This document shows, in pieces, positions 52,168 through 61,380 of a stretch of 64,000 nt of DNA. The stretch is from Streptomyces varsoviensis (GTDB taxonomy: Bacteria; Actinomycetota; Actinomycetes; Streptomycetales; Streptomycetaceae): assembly GCF_000718635.1 (NCBI RefSeq), contig NZ_JOBF01000015.1, forward strand, positions 1-64,000, in the 5' to 3' direction. A program made the translations under genes and the position numbers. The notes under the pieces are model-generated. The model was not told the origin of the DNA. It was given only the letters and a program-made list of their open reading frames with translations, and ran no database searches. Position 1 is the first letter of the stretch. The number at the start of each line of letters is the position of its first letter.

Positions 52168-52180
52168 ACGCTGGGCCCGG

Positions 52181-54001
52181 TCAGGCCGTCCGGTGATTGG
52201 GGGCGTCGGGGGCGTAGAGGGAGTCGATGTCGGTGGCGAAGTCCTTGGCCACTACTCCGCGCTTCAGCTTCAGGGAAGGGGTGATGTGGCCCGATTCTTC
52301 GGTGAATTGGGCCGGGAGGACCCGGAACTTGCGTACGGACTCGGCCTTGGAGACGGCGGCGTTCCCGTCGTCGACGGCCTTTTGGACGTCGGCGAGGAGT
52401 TCGGGGTCGGAGGCGAGATCGGACGGCGTCAGGCCGGCCGGACGGCCGTGCTCGGCGAGCCAGCGCGGCAGGAACTCCTCGTCCAGGGTGATGAGCGCGC
52501 CCACGAAGGGGCGCCCGTCGCCGACGACCATGCATTCGGCGACGAGCGCGTGCGCCCGGACGCGGTCCTCGATGACGGCGGGGGCGACGTTCTTGCCGCC
52601 GGCCGTCACGATGATCTCCTTCTTCCGGCCGGTGATCGACAGGTAGCCCTCCTCGTCGATGGTGCCGAGGTCCCCGGTGTGGAACCAGCCGTCGGCGAGC
52701 GCCTCGGCGGTGGCCGCCTCGTTGTTCCAGTAGCCGGTGAACAGGTGCTCGCCGTGGAGCAGCACCTCGCCGTCGTCGGCGATGCGGACGACGGAGCCGG
52801 GCAGCGGCTGCCCGACCGTGCCGATCTTCTGCCGGTCCCAGGGGTTGAAGGCGCTCGCCGCGCACGTCTCGGTGAGCCCGTACCCCTCCAGGACCGCGAA
52901 GCCGATGCCGCGGTAGAAGTGGCCGAGCCGTTCGCCGAGCGGCGCGCCGCCGGAGATGGCGTGGGTGGCGCGGCCGCCGAGTACGGCGCGGAGCTTGCGG
53001 TAGACCAGCCGGTCGAAGATCTTGTGTCTGAGGCGGAGGCCCAGCGCGGGGCCCTGCGGGGTGTCGAGGGCGCGGCTGTAGGCGACGGCCGTCTCGGTGG
53101 CGCGGTCGAAGATCTTGCCCTTGCCGTCGGCCTGGGCCTTGGCCCGCGCCCCGTTGTAGACCTTCTCGAAGACCCGCGGCACGCCGAGGATCAGCGTGGG
53201 CCGGAAGGCGGCCAGTTCGTCGGTGAGGTGCTTGACGTCGCTGACGTGTCCCAGCTTGATCGGGGCCATCACCGCGGCGAGCTCCACCAGCCGGCCGAAG
53301 ACGTGCGCGATCGGCAGGAACAGCAGGATCGCCGACTCGCCCGTGGTGAACAGCGGCTTCAGCCGCTCCACGACGTTGCCGACCTCGGCGAAGAAGCTGC
53401 GGTGGGTCAGGACGCACCCCTTGGGGCGGCCGGTGGTGCCCGAGGTGTAGACGATGGTCGCGGGGGAGTCGGCGACGGCGAGGGCGCTGCGCTTGTCGAC
53501 GACGGCGTCGGTGAGCCCTTCGCCGGCGCTGCGCAGCCGCCCGATGGCGTCGCGTTCGAGCTGCCAGATGTTCTTGAGCTCCGGCAGCCGGTCGCGTACG
53601 GACTCCACGGCGGCCTCGTGCGCGGGGGTCTCCACCAGGATGGCGACGGCCCCGGAGTCGCCGAGGATCCACTGGATCTGTTCGGGCGAGCTGGTCTCGT
53701 AGACGGGGACGGTGACGCCGCCCGCGCTCCAGACGGCGAAGTCCAGCAGCGTCCACTCGTACCGGGTGCGGGACATCAGCCCGACCCGGTCGCCCGGCCG
53801 CACCCCGGAGGCGATCAGTCCCTTGGCGGCGGCGCGGACCTCGGCGAGGAAGGCGGCGGCGGTCACGTCCTGCCAGCGGCCGTCGACCTTGCGGCCGATG
53901 ACCGCCACGTCCGGGCGCTGCGCGGCGTTGCGGCGGATCAGATCCGTCAGGTTGCCGTCCGCGGGGACCTCGTACAGGGCCGGAAGGCTGAACTCGCGCA
54001 A
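52181..54001 (-). CDS. Long-chain acyl-CoA synthetase (AMP-binding)
   Basis: The 606-residue enzyme activates fatty acids with ATP and CoA. It has the AMP-binding signature YTSGTTGRPKG, LPIAHVFGR, the A5-type GYGLTETCA, the hinge GDLGTIDEEGYLSITGRKKE and the C-terminal lysine region SLKLKRGVVAKDF. TTG at 54001 is supported by GAGGAG 9 bp upstream. It is convergent with the terpenoid operon and divergent from the phosphoesterase gene. It belongs to the FadD15-like group by its short linker (inference). Confidence 0.93.
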   Translation of the reverse strand: MREFSLPALYEVPADGNLTDLIRRNAAQRPDVAVIGRKVDGRWQDVTAAAFLAEVRAAAKGLIASGVRPGDRVGLMSRTRYEWTLLDFAVWSAGGVTVPVYETSSPEQIQWILGDSGAVAILVETPAHEAAVESVRDRLPELKNIWQLERDAIGRLRSAGEGLTDAVVDKRSALAVADSPATIVYTSGTTGRPKGCVLTHRSFFAEVGNVVERLKPLFTTGESAILLFLPIAHVFGRLVELAAVMAPIKLGHVSDVKHLTDELAAFRPTLILGVPRVFEKVYNGARAKAQADGKGKIFDRATETAVAYSRALDTPQGPALGLRLRHKIFDRLVYRKLRAVLGGRATHAISGGAPLGERLGHFYRGIGFAVLEGYGLTETCAASAFNPWDRQKIGTVGQPLPGSVVRIADDGEVLLHGEHLFTGYWNNEAATAEALADGWFHTGDLGTIDEEGYLSITGRKKEIIVTAGGKNVAPAVIEDRVRAHALVAECMVVGDGRPFVGALITLDEEFLPRWLAEHGRPAGLTPSDLASDPELLADVQKAVDDGNAAVSKAESVRKFRVLPAQFTEESGHITPSLKLKRGVVAKDFATDIDSLYAPDAPNHRTA

Positions 54002-54263
54002 GACTGCTGCTCCTCGTCGGGCGCCGGCGCCGCTACGTCGTCGGGGAGCGTCGCGCCGGCTGCGGTCCATGTCAGGCAAGGATTGGACGGCCCGGACGTT
54101 ACCCACCGGTATGGCCAGGGGATAGGGGGTGCCGTCCAGATGTTCGTTGCGTCACACGAGGCGCCGTATGACATGGGACTGGTCCTGGCAGACTAGTCCC
54201 TCCTTCCGGTGACCGGGAAGTAACCGCAGGTCGGGGACCTTCCGGCGGCGACGACATTCGGCC

Positions 54264-54269
54264 TAGGGT
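54264..54269 (+). promoter_or_regulatory. Leaderless-type -10 for the metallophosphoesterase gene
   Basis: TAGGGT ends 7 bp before the ATG at 54277. A GTG at 54268 overlaps the -10 and so cannot be the start of this transcript. Confidence 0.55.
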
Positions 54270-54276
54270 GATCCGT

Positions 54277-55038
54277 ATGCGAGTCCATGTGGTCAGTGAT
54301 GTGCACGGCAACAGCACGGATCTCGCCAGGGCGGGCGACGGCGCCGACGCGCTGGTCTGCCTGGGCGATCTCATCCTGTTCCTCGACTACGCCGACCACT
54401 CCCGCGGCATCTTCCCGGACCTCTTCGGCGTGGCCAACGCCGACCGGCTCGTCGAGCTGCGCACCGCCCGCCGCTTCGACGAGGCCCGCGAGCTGGGCCG
54501 CCGGCTCTGGGACGGGATCGACCGCGAGAGCGCCATCGAGACCGCCGTGCGCAAGCAGTACGCGGAGCTGTTCGCCGCCCTGCCCACGCCCACCTACGCG
54601 ACGTACGGCAATGTCGACATCCCCCGGCTCTGGCCGGAATACGCGGGCCCCGGCACCACCGTGCTCGACGGCGAGCGGGTCGAGATCGGCGGCCGGGTCT
54701 TCGGCTTCGTCGGCGGCGGACTGCCCTCGCCGATGCGCACCCCGTACGAGGTCGACTGGGACGCGTACGCCGCGAAGGTCGCCGCCCTCGGCGAGGTCGA
54801 CGTGCTCTGTTCGCACATCCCGCCCGAGGTGCCGGAGCTCTGCTACGACACCGTCGCGCGCCGCTTCGAGCGCGGCAGCTCGGCCCTCCTCGACGCCATC
54901 CGCGAACTGCGCCCGGCCTACTCCCTCTTCGGCCACGTCCATCAGCCGCTGGCCCGCCGGATGCGCATCGGGGCGACAGAATGCGTCAATGTCGGTCACT
55001 TCGCGTCCACGGGCAGGCCGTGGGCCTTGCAATGGTGA
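54277..55038 (+). CDS. Metallophosphoesterase
   Basis: The 253-residue protein has the calcineurin-like metal motifs in order: VVSDVHGN, CLGDLI, TYGNVDIPR, LCSHIPPE and FGHVHQPLA. It hydrolyses a phosphodiester or phosphomonoester; the substrate is not evident. All metal ligands are present. No signal peptide, so cytoplasmic. The ATG at 54277 is chosen from the leaderless promoter. Confidence 0.9.
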   Translation: MRVHVVSDVHGNSTDLARAGDGADALVCLGDLILFLDYADHSRGIFPDLFGVANADRLVELRTARRFDEARELGRRLWDGIDRESAIETAVRKQYAELFAALPTPTYATYGNVDIPRLWPEYAGPGTTVLDGERVEIGGRVFGFVGGGLPSPMRTPYEVDWDAYAAKVAALGEVDVLCSHIPPEVPELCYDTVARRFERGSSALLDAIRELRPAYSLFGHVHQPLARRMRIGATECVNVGHFASTGRPWALQW

Positions 55039-55231
55039 CTTGCAATGGTGAATCGGGGCACTTCTAGGGAGAAGGCGCGGAGGCGCGGGCCCGCGGCCGG
55101 CGGTCCGGCCGGGCGAGGGCGGGGGCCGGCCGTCACGCCGAGTCGAGGTGCGGTCTGCCGTTCGACCGGCGCGCGGTAGCCTTCACCGGCAGGCACACCA
55201 GGCGGCGGACCGGTACGGAGGAGCCACGGAG

Positions 55232-55699
55232 ATGGCGGAACACACCAGCTCAAGCATCACGATCGAGGCGGCCCCGAACGAGGTCATGGCGGTGATCGCC
55301 GACTTCGACCGCTATCCGGAGTGGACCGGGGAGGTCAAGGAGGCCGAGGTGCTGGCCAAGGACGACCAGGGGCGCGCCGCCCAGGTCCGCCTCGTCCTCG
55401 ACGCCGGCGCGATCAAGGACGACCACGTCCTCGCCTACACCTGGGACGACTCCGGCGCCATGGTGAGCTGGTCGCTGGTCAAGTCCCAGATGCTGCGCCA
55501 GCTCGATGGCTCGTACAGCCTGGCCCCGGCCGCCGGAGGCAAGCACACCGAGGTGACGTACCAGCTCACCGTCGACGTCAAGATCCCCATGCTCGGCATG
55601 ATCAAGCGCAAGGCCGAGAAGGTCGTCATCGACCGCGCGCTGGCCGGACTCAAGAAACGCGTCGAGGGCGGCGGGGCGCCCGGTACCGCCGCGAAGTAA
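55232..55699 (+). CDS. SRPBCC (START-like) protein, polyketide cyclase/dehydrase family
   Basis: The 155-residue protein has the START-like pattern SITIEAAPNEVMAVIADFDRYPEWTGEVKEAEVL-type start (core FDRYPEW at ~26-32) and the C-terminal helix VVIDRALAGLKKRV. It probably binds a lipid or isoprenoid. ATG 55232 with CGGAGGAG upstream. The ArsA-like ATPase follows after 83 bp and is probably in the same unit. Confidence 0.88.
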   Translation: MAEHTSSSITIEAAPNEVMAVIADFDRYPEWTGEVKEAEVLAKDDQGRAAQVRLVLDAGAIKDDHVLAYTWDDSGAMVSWSLVKSQMLRQLDGSYSLAPAAGGKHTEVTYQLTVDVKIPMLGMIKRKAEKVVIDRALAGLKKRVEGGGAPGTAAK

Positions 55700-55782
55700 C
55701 GCCGCCAGGCCCCCCACCGGGCTTTTCCCCCACCACGCTCCCCCCCCAGCACCACCACGCTCCCCACCGCCGGAGGCTCCTC

Positions 55783-57048
55783 GTGCGCACGGTCCTCGTC
55801 ACCGGAACCGGCGGGGCGGGCCGTACCACCGTCGCCGCCGCCACGGCGCTCGCCGCCGCCCGCGAAGGCCGCCGGACGTTGCTCCTCACCGCCGACCGCG
55901 GCCCCGTACCGGATGCGCTGCTCGCCACCGCGCTCCCCGCCGAATCGCTCGGGCCCGCCGAGCCGATATCCGCCGCCCCCGGCCTGTGGGCCGCCCGCAT
56001 CGACGCCGCCGCCCGCTTCCGCGACCACGCCCAGGACCTCCAGGAGCGCGGCGCCTCCCTCCTCGACCTGCTCGGCGCGGCGCCCTTCGACGCCGAGGAA
56101 CTGACCGAACTGCCCGGCGCCGAGGCCTTCGCGACGCTCGCCGCCCTGCGCTCCGCGCACGCCGCCGGCGGCTGGGACCTGATCGTCGTCGACGCCCCGA
56201 CCGTGGCCCGGACCGTCCGGCTGCTCGCGCTGCCCGAACAGCTCCGCCGCTATCTGCGCCGGCTGCTGCCCACCGAGCGGCAGGCGGCCCGCGCGCTGCG
56301 GCCGGTGCTCGCCCAGCTCGTCGGCGTGCCGATGCCCGCGCAGCGGCTGTACGAGCACGCGGAGCACTGGGACGGCGAACTCGCGGCCGTACAGGGCATC
56401 GTCGAGTCCGCCGCGACGACCGTACGGCTCGTCGTCGAGCCCGGCGCGCACGCCGCCGAGTCGCTGCGCGCCGCCCGCGCCGGGCTCGCCCTCCAGGGCT
56501 GCCGCGTCGACGCCGTCGTCGCCAACCGGCTGCTGCCCACCGGCTCCGCGGACCCCTTCCTCGCCGCCCTCTCCGGCCGTCAGCAGACCGCGCTCAAGGA
56601 GATCCACGAAGCGGCCGAGGAGTACGCCCACGGCACGGCGGCCCGCTGCGAACTGCCCCACCTCGGCCGCGACATCCAGGGCCCGGACGACGTGGCGGAG
56701 CTGGCCGGCCGGTGCGTGACGGCGGCCGGCGACGACGCGGCACGCGCGCTCGTCCCCGAGGCCCGCGCGGCGCGGGAGGGCCGGGCGCCCGACCCGTGGA
56801 GCGTCGAGGACCGGCTCGCGGAGGACGGGGTCCTTCTGTGGCTGCTGCCGCTGCCCGGCGCCCGGCGCGACGGCCTCGACCTGGTGCGGCGCGGCGACGA
56901 ACTCATCGTCAGCGTCGGCCCGTTCCGCCGCGTCCTGCCGCTGCCCTCCGCGCTGCGCCGCTGCGCCGTCTCCGGCGCGGGGCTGCGGGACGGCGTGCTG
57001 CGGGTGCGGTTCACGCCCGACCCCGACCTGTGGCCCAAGGGCCTCTGA
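55783..57048 (+). CDS. ArsA-like ATPase with variant Walker A
   Basis: The 421-residue protein resembles ArsA/GET3-type ATPases of actinobacteria: VTGTGGAGRTTVAAATALAAA at the start, switch-I-like aspartates, and LIVVDAPTVARTVRLLALPEQLRRYLRRLLP in the middle (core VVDAPT). The deviant Walker A GxGGxGKTT reads GTGGAGRTT (8-16), so Arg14 replaces the essential lysine. ATP hydrolysis may be lost. The C-terminal part resembles the small heat-shock-like domain found in this family. GTG 55783 after CGGAGG. Confidence 0.85.
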   Translation: MRTVLVTGTGGAGRTTVAAATALAAAREGRRTLLLTADRGPVPDALLATALPAESLGPAEPISAAPGLWAARIDAAARFRDHAQDLQERGASLLDLLGAAPFDAEELTELPGAEAFATLAALRSAHAAGGWDLIVVDAPTVARTVRLLALPEQLRRYLRRLLPTERQAARALRPVLAQLVGVPMPAQRLYEHAEHWDGELAAVQGIVESAATTVRLVVEPGAHAAESLRAARAGLALQGCRVDAVVANRLLPTGSADPFLAALSGRQQTALKEIHEAAEEYAHGTAARCELPHLGRDIQGPDDVAELAGRCVTAAGDDAARALVPEARAAREGRAPDPWSVEDRLAEDGVLLWLLPLPGARRDGLDLVRRGDELIVSVGPFRRVLPLPSALRRCAVSGAGLRDGVLRVRFTPDPDLWPKGL

Positions 57049-57142
57049 GGCCGCGCGTCGCGCGGCGCGGCGGGGGAGACCACCGCTGTGCGCCGTTCGG
57101 GTAACGTCGAGGGGAACAGCAGCCTCGCCGCAGGAGTCCGCC

Positions 57143-57640
57143 ATGAGCGATGCCACCGAGCGCCCCGTCGACGACAGGCCGGAGCCCGACGCCTGGGAGA
57201 AGGCGTGCGCCGAGGACCTCGCCGCGGAACGGGCGCGCCGCCGCAAGCAGTACGGCCCGCCCCCCGGCTCCGCCGCCGAGGAACTGCGCAAGCTGGTGGA
57301 CGCCGTGGCGGACAAGGTCTCCGGCATCGAGCTGCCGATCGCCGGCATGGTCGCCCAGGGGGCCGTACGGCAGCTCATCACGCAGGCGAAGAGCGCCGTG
57401 GAACCGGTGATCGAGCGCAACCCCGAGGTCTTCGACCACCTGGCCGCGGCCGGCTCGGAACTGCTCGCCGCCTACCGGTCCGCCGTCGAGAACCAGGAGC
57501 GGCGCTGGACCAGGGGCGCGGAGGGCGCGGGCGGCGCGCGACGCGCGCCGGAGGCCCAGGGGCCGGCCGGTGCGGGCGGCGCGGCCGACGGGGAGGGCCC
57601 GGCCGGCGCGGGCGGCACGGAGCGGATCGACCTCGACTGA
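57143..57640 (+). CDS. DUF5304 domain protein
   Basis: The 165-residue protein has an acidic N-terminus, a helical core AEELRKLVDAVADKVSGIELPIAGMVAQGAVRQLI and a Gly/Ala-rich C-terminal tail. It matches DUF5304 proteins found between the ArsA-like gene and glucokinase in streptomycetes. Function unknown. ATG 57143 after CAGGAG; TAACGT about 40 bp upstream may be its -10. Confidence 0.85.
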   Translation: MSDATERPVDDRPEPDAWEKACAEDLAAERARRRKQYGPPPGSAAEELRKLVDAVADKVSGIELPIAGMVAQGAVRQLITQAKSAVEPVIERNPEVFDHLAAAGSELLAAYRSAVENQERRWTRGAEGAGGARRAPEAQGPAGAGGAADGEGPAGAGGTERIDLD

Positions 57641-57738
57641 CCCGCGGCCCGAAGCCCCTCTCGCGGTCCGGACCGGACGCCGCGCCCCCTCCGGTAACGT
57701 GGGCCCCGGCGGGGTTCGACCGAAAAACTGAGGGACAC

Positions 57739-58680
57739 ATGGGACTCACCATCGGCGTCGACATCGGCGGTACGAAGATCGCGGCCGGCGTTGTCGACGA
57801 AGAAGGCTCGATCCTCGCGACGTGCAAGGTGCCGACCCCGCAGACCCCCGAAGGCGTCATCGACGCCATCGCGGAAGCGGTGCGCACGGTCAGCGCGGGC
57901 TACGACATCGAGGCCGTCGGCATCGGAGCCGCGGGCTATGTGGACGACAAGCGGGCCACGGTCCTCTTCGCCCCGAACATCAACTGGCGCCACGAGGCGC
58001 TCAAGGACAAGGTCGAGCAGCGGATCTCGCTGCCCGTCGTCGTCGAGAACGACGCCAACGCCGCGGCCTGGGGCGAGTACAAGTTCGGCGCGGGCAAGGG
58101 CCACGAGGACGTCATCTGCATCACGATCGGCACCGGCCTCGGCGGCGGCGTCATCATCGGCAACAAGCTGCGCCGCGGCCGGTTCGGCGTCGCGGGCGAG
58201 TTCGGCCACATCCGCGTCGTGCCGGACGGGCTGCTCTGCGGCTGCGGCAGCCAGGGCTGCTGGGAGCAGTACGCCTCCGGCCGCGCCCTCGTGCGGTACG
58301 CCCACCAGCGCGCGTACGCCACCCCGGAGAACGCCGAGATCCTGCTCTCCCTCGGCGACGGCACCATCGACGGCATCCAGGGCCGGCACATCAGCGCCGC
58401 CGCCCGCCGCGGCGACCCGGTGGCCATCGACTCCTTCCGCGAACTCGCCCGTTGGGCCGGCGCCGGCCTCGCCGACCTGGCCTCGCTCTTCGACCCGTCG
58501 GCGTTCATCGTCGGCGGCGGCGTCTCGGACGAGGGCGACCTGGTCCTCGACCCGATCCGCAAGTCCTTCCGGCGCTGGCTGGTCGGCGGCCAGTGGCGGC
58601 CGCACGCCCAGGTGCTCGCCGCCCGGCTCGGCGGCGAGGCGGGGCTGGTGGGGGCCGCGGACCTGGCGCGCCAGGGCTGA
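57739..58680 (+). CDS. glkA: ROK-family glucokinase
   Basis: Glucokinase phosphorylates glucose and, in Streptomyces coelicolor, also mediates carbon catabolite control. The 313-residue protein has the ATP-binding start GVDIGGTKIAAGVVD, the sugar-binding ENDANAAAWGEYKFG, and the ROK zinc signature CGCGSQGCWEQYASG. ATG 57739 follows GAGGGACAC. A TAACGT -10 lies about 45 bp upstream. Family and gene neighbourhood both fit glkA. Confidence 0.95.
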   Translation: MGLTIGVDIGGTKIAAGVVDEEGSILATCKVPTPQTPEGVIDAIAEAVRTVSAGYDIEAVGIGAAGYVDDKRATVLFAPNINWRHEALKDKVEQRISLPVVVENDANAAAWGEYKFGAGKGHEDVICITIGTGLGGGVIIGNKLRRGRFGVAGEFGHIRVVPDGLLCGCGSQGCWEQYASGRALVRYAHQRAYATPENAEILLSLGDGTIDGIQGRHISAAARRGDPVAIDSFRELARWAGAGLADLASLFDPSAFIVGGGVSDEGDLVLDPIRKSFRRWLVGGQWRPHAQVLAARLGGEAGLVGAADLARQG

Positions 58681-58750
58681 CCGCGAGACCCACCCCGTCA
58701 GCAGTACGGACCCACAACACCCACCACGGATACAGAACAGGGGCGATGCG

Positions 58751-59506
58751 ATGCTCGCGGACCTGCCCGCTTCCCGTACCGAACCCGACGGCTCGGCGCT
58801 GGTCCGCGTGCTCAGCTACAACATCCGCTCCATGCGCGACGACACCGACGCGCTGGCCCGCGTCATCCGGGCCTGCGCCCCCGACGTCGTCTGCGTCCAG
58901 GAGGCGCCCCGGTTCTTCCGCTGGCGCAAGGCCGCCGCCCGGCTCGCCCGCGCCACCGACCTCGTCTACGTCGGCGGCGGCGCCACCGCCTCCGGCCCGA
59001 TGATCCTCTCCACGCTCCGGCCGCACGTGGAGCAGGCCCGCGACATCCTGCTGCCCCGCACCCCCGGACTGCACCAGCGCGGCTTCGCCACCGCCGTGCT
59101 CCGCTTCGGCCGGGCCCGCCTCGGCGTCCTGAGCTGCCATCTGAGCATGAGCGACGCGGAGCGGTACGGGCAGGGCAGACTGCTCCTCGACGAGCTGGCC
59201 GCCCTCGGCGTCCCGCACGCCGTGGCGGCCGGCGACCTCAACGACCGCCCCGACGGCCGCACCTTCGGCCTGCTGGCGGACGCGCTGCACGACGGCTGGG
59301 CCGCGAAGCCCTGGGGCCGCGAGCACACCACCCGGCTGGGCGACCCCCTCCAGCGCATCGACGCCGTCTTCGCGACCGACGGCGTCGAGATCCTCGGCTG
59401 CGGCGTCCCCATGGGGCTGCCGGGCGTCACCGAGAGCGACCTGCGGGCCGCCACGGACCACCTCCCCGTGCTGGCCGCGCTGCGGGTGCCGGCCGCCGAG
59501 TCGTGA
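58751..59506 (+). CDS. Endonuclease/exonuclease/phosphatase-family protein
   Basis: The 251-residue protein has the EEP motifs: LSYNIRSMRDD, VCVQEAPRFFRW with the metal Glu, VAAGDLNDRPD with Asp-Asn, IDAVFAT and the final SDLRAATDHLPV with catalytic Asp-His. It hydrolyses a phosphodiester of unknown type. No signal peptide. It follows glkA by 70 bp and ends in front of a bidirectional terminator. Confidence 0.9.
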   Translation: MLADLPASRTEPDGSALVRVLSYNIRSMRDDTDALARVIRACAPDVVCVQEAPRFFRWRKAAARLARATDLVYVGGGATASGPMILSTLRPHVEQARDILLPRTPGLHQRGFATAVLRFGRARLGVLSCHLSMSDAERYGQGRLLLDELAALGVPHAVAAGDLNDRPDGRTFGLLADALHDGWAAKPWGREHTTRLGDPLQRIDAVFATDGVEILGCGVPMGLPGVTESDLRAATDHLPVLAALRVPAAES

Positions 59507-59549
59507 GCGTACGTCCGTAGCGCCGGTGGGCCGGGCCCGTGGATCGAGA

Positions 59550-59586
59550 GAGCGCCCGCCCGGGAGGGGATTCCGGGCGGGCGCTC
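59550..59586. terminator. Bidirectional hairpin terminator
   Basis: GAGCGCCCGCCCGG and CCGGGCGGGCGCTC form a perfect 14-bp stem between two convergent genes. Confidence 0.75.
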
Positions 59587-59629
59587 GTACGTACCAGGGC
59601 TCTCGTACGTACCGGCGCTCGTACGTACC
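59584..59629. repeat. 12-bp repeat, three copies
   Basis: CTCGTACGTACC occurs at 59584, 59602 and 59618, 16-18 bp apart, just left of the stop of the minus-strand membrane protein gene. Confidence 0.8.
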
Positions 59630-59640
59630 GGGGCCGGGGT

Positions 59641-60483
59641 TCAGACGACCGCGCCGCGGCCCGGGTCGTCGTCCTCCTCGTCGTCGCTGTCCTTCATCCG
59701 TATGACCAGCGTGGCGAAGCCGCCGAGGAAGCCGCCGACGCCCAGCGTGGTGATCCACCAGGTCAGCTCCTGGCGGAGCAGGACCATGACGAGCAGCAGC
59801 AGCGGGCCGCCGAGGACCGCGAGCCAGGCGAAGCGGGCCGTGACGTCCATGGAGGGGAGCGGCGGCGGCTCGGGCGGCACGAAATGGCCCTCGTCGGGGC
59901 CCTCCTCGGCCGGGGTGTAGTCGCGGGGGCCGACGCCGGGGGCGTACACGACGAAGCCGCCCGCGGACCGGCCGGGCCCGCCCGCCCCGCCCGGCTTGTC
60001 GAGCCGGTTCGGCTGGTCCTGCTCGGGCAGCGCCGGGTCCGGCGCCTCCTTGACCGGCCCCTTCCGCTCGTCGCGCGGCAGTTCGTCGCCGGGGCGCGCG
60101 TCCCCGGACCGCGCACCGTCGGACCGCGCGCCGCCGGGCGGTGTATCGCCGGGCGCGTCGTACGCCGTGTCGCCGCCGGTGGCGGGCCAGCGGCCGGTCT
60201 CCGGGTCGGGCTGCTCCCCGTACGCGGCGACGAGCCGCGCCCAGATCTCGTCCTCGTCGGCCTCGTCGGCCTCGTCGTTCACGTCGAGCGGCTCCGGCGC
60301 GGGGTCCGCCGCAGGCTTCGGCGCGTCGGCTGCGGGCGTGGCCGGCGCGGCGGGCCCCGCCTCCTCCGGCGCCCCGGGGGCCGGTTCGTCCGCGCCCTTC
60401 GCGGGCCGGCCCTCGCCGCTCCCGCCGCCCGTACCGCTCAGCGGATCGCGACCGTCCTCGCGATCCGCGTTTCGTTCAGCCAC
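59641..60483 (-). CDS. Acidic protein with two C-terminal membrane helices
   Basis: The 280-residue protein is acidic and Pro/Gly/Asp-rich for its first ~200 residues (low complexity, probably disordered) and then has two membrane helices (FAWLAVLGGPLLLLVMVLL and WITTLGVGGFLGGFATLVI) and a short acidic tail. The GTG at 60483 overlaps the stop of the upstream hydrolase gene by 8 bp. Function unknown. Confidence 0.8.
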   Translation of the reverse strand: MAERNADREDGRDPLSGTGGGSGEGRPAKGADEPAPGAPEEAGPAAPATPAADAPKPAADPAPEPLDVNDEADEADEDEIWARLVAAYGEQPDPETGRWPATGGDTAYDAPGDTPPGGARSDGARSGDARPGDELPRDERKGPVKEAPDPALPEQDQPNRLDKPGGAGGPGRSAGGFVVYAPGVGPRDYTPAEEGPDEGHFVPPEPPPLPSMDVTARFAWLAVLGGPLLLLVMVLLRQELTWWITTLGVGGFLGGFATLVIRMKDSDDEEDDDPGRGAVV

Positions 60484-61267
60484 TGGCGGCCGTCCCCTCC
60501 TTGCCGGCGCGCTCGGCGGCGCTCGGGGCGAGCCGGCCGATGAACGCGTACGTCTCCTCGAAGACGAAGTCCGCGTCGTAGTCGAGCGTCGCCACGTGGT
60601 AGCTGCGCTCCAGCAGCCGCTCCGTGACGTCCCGCGAGGAGACACGGCCCAGGATGCGCGCCGAGTCGACCGGCGGCACCACATGGTCCTCGGGGCTGTG
60701 CATCAGCAGCAACGGCTGGGTGACCCGCGGCAGTTGGGCGTCGACCACCTGGAAGAGGCGGCGCAGCGAGTGCGCGGCGTGCAGCGGCACCCGGTCGTAG
60801 CCGATCTCCGGGGAGCCGGGCTTGGCGATGTCGCTGGCGATGCCCTTGGCCGTACGGACCAGATGCCGGGTCACGGGCAGCGTCCGGGCGGCCGGGCCGT
60901 GCAGCTTGTTGCCGGGGTTGACCAGCACGAGGCCGCGCACGCCCGCGGGGTGCTCGGCGGCCAGCCGCAGCGCCAGCGTGCCCCCCATCGACAGCCCGCA
61001 CACGAAGACCTCCGCGCAGCGCTCGCGCAGCGCCCGCAGCTCCCGGTCCACCTCCGCGTACCAGTCCTGCCAGCCGGTGACCTGCATGTCCTGCCAGCGC
61101 GTGCCATGGCCGGGCAGCAGCGGCAGGGACACCGTCAGGCCCCGCCCGGCGAGGTACTCGGCCCAGGGCCGGACGGACTGCGGGGAGCCGGTGAAGCCGT
61201 GACACACGAGGACGCCTACCTCTCCGCCTTCGTGGCGGAACGGCTCGGCTCCGGGGAGGAGCGGCAC
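60476..61267 (-). CDS. Alpha/beta hydrolase, carboxylesterase-like
   Basis: The 263-residue protein has an alpha/beta fold: GVLVCHGFTGSPQSVRPWAEYL (oxyanion HG), nucleophile Ser in CGLSMGGT, acid Asp in HSPEDHVVPP and His in SYHVATLD. It resembles monoacylglycerol lipase/carboxylesterases. GTG at 61267 with GGAGA upstream. It is coupled to the membrane protein gene and divergent from the acyltransferase. Confidence 0.9.
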   Translation of the reverse strand: MPLLPGAEPFRHEGGEVGVLVCHGFTGSPQSVRPWAEYLAGRGLTVSLPLLPGHGTRWQDMQVTGWQDWYAEVDRELRALRERCAEVFVCGLSMGGTLALRLAAEHPAGVRGLVLVNPGNKLHGPAARTLPVTRHLVRTAKGIASDIAKPGSPEIGYDRVPLHAAHSLRRLFQVVDAQLPRVTQPLLLMHSPEDHVVPPVDSARILGRVSSRDVTERLLERSYHVATLDYDADFVFEETYAFIGRLAPSAAERAGKEGTAASG

Positions 61268-61380
61268 CGATGTCTCCGATCGGTCAAGGGGGGCGGGAGG
61301 GTCTGCACCTCAGCGTACGCGGAGCGCCGCACGGCGGGTAGGCAGGTAAGGTCTCCTCGTCGCATACAGGAGGTCCTCGG

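Noticed and set aside
47466..52190. Attachment-site repeats flanking the terpenoid operon
   Set aside because: TCAGGC also occurs near 52181 but the match to the left array is too short, and there is no integrase or tRNA gene.
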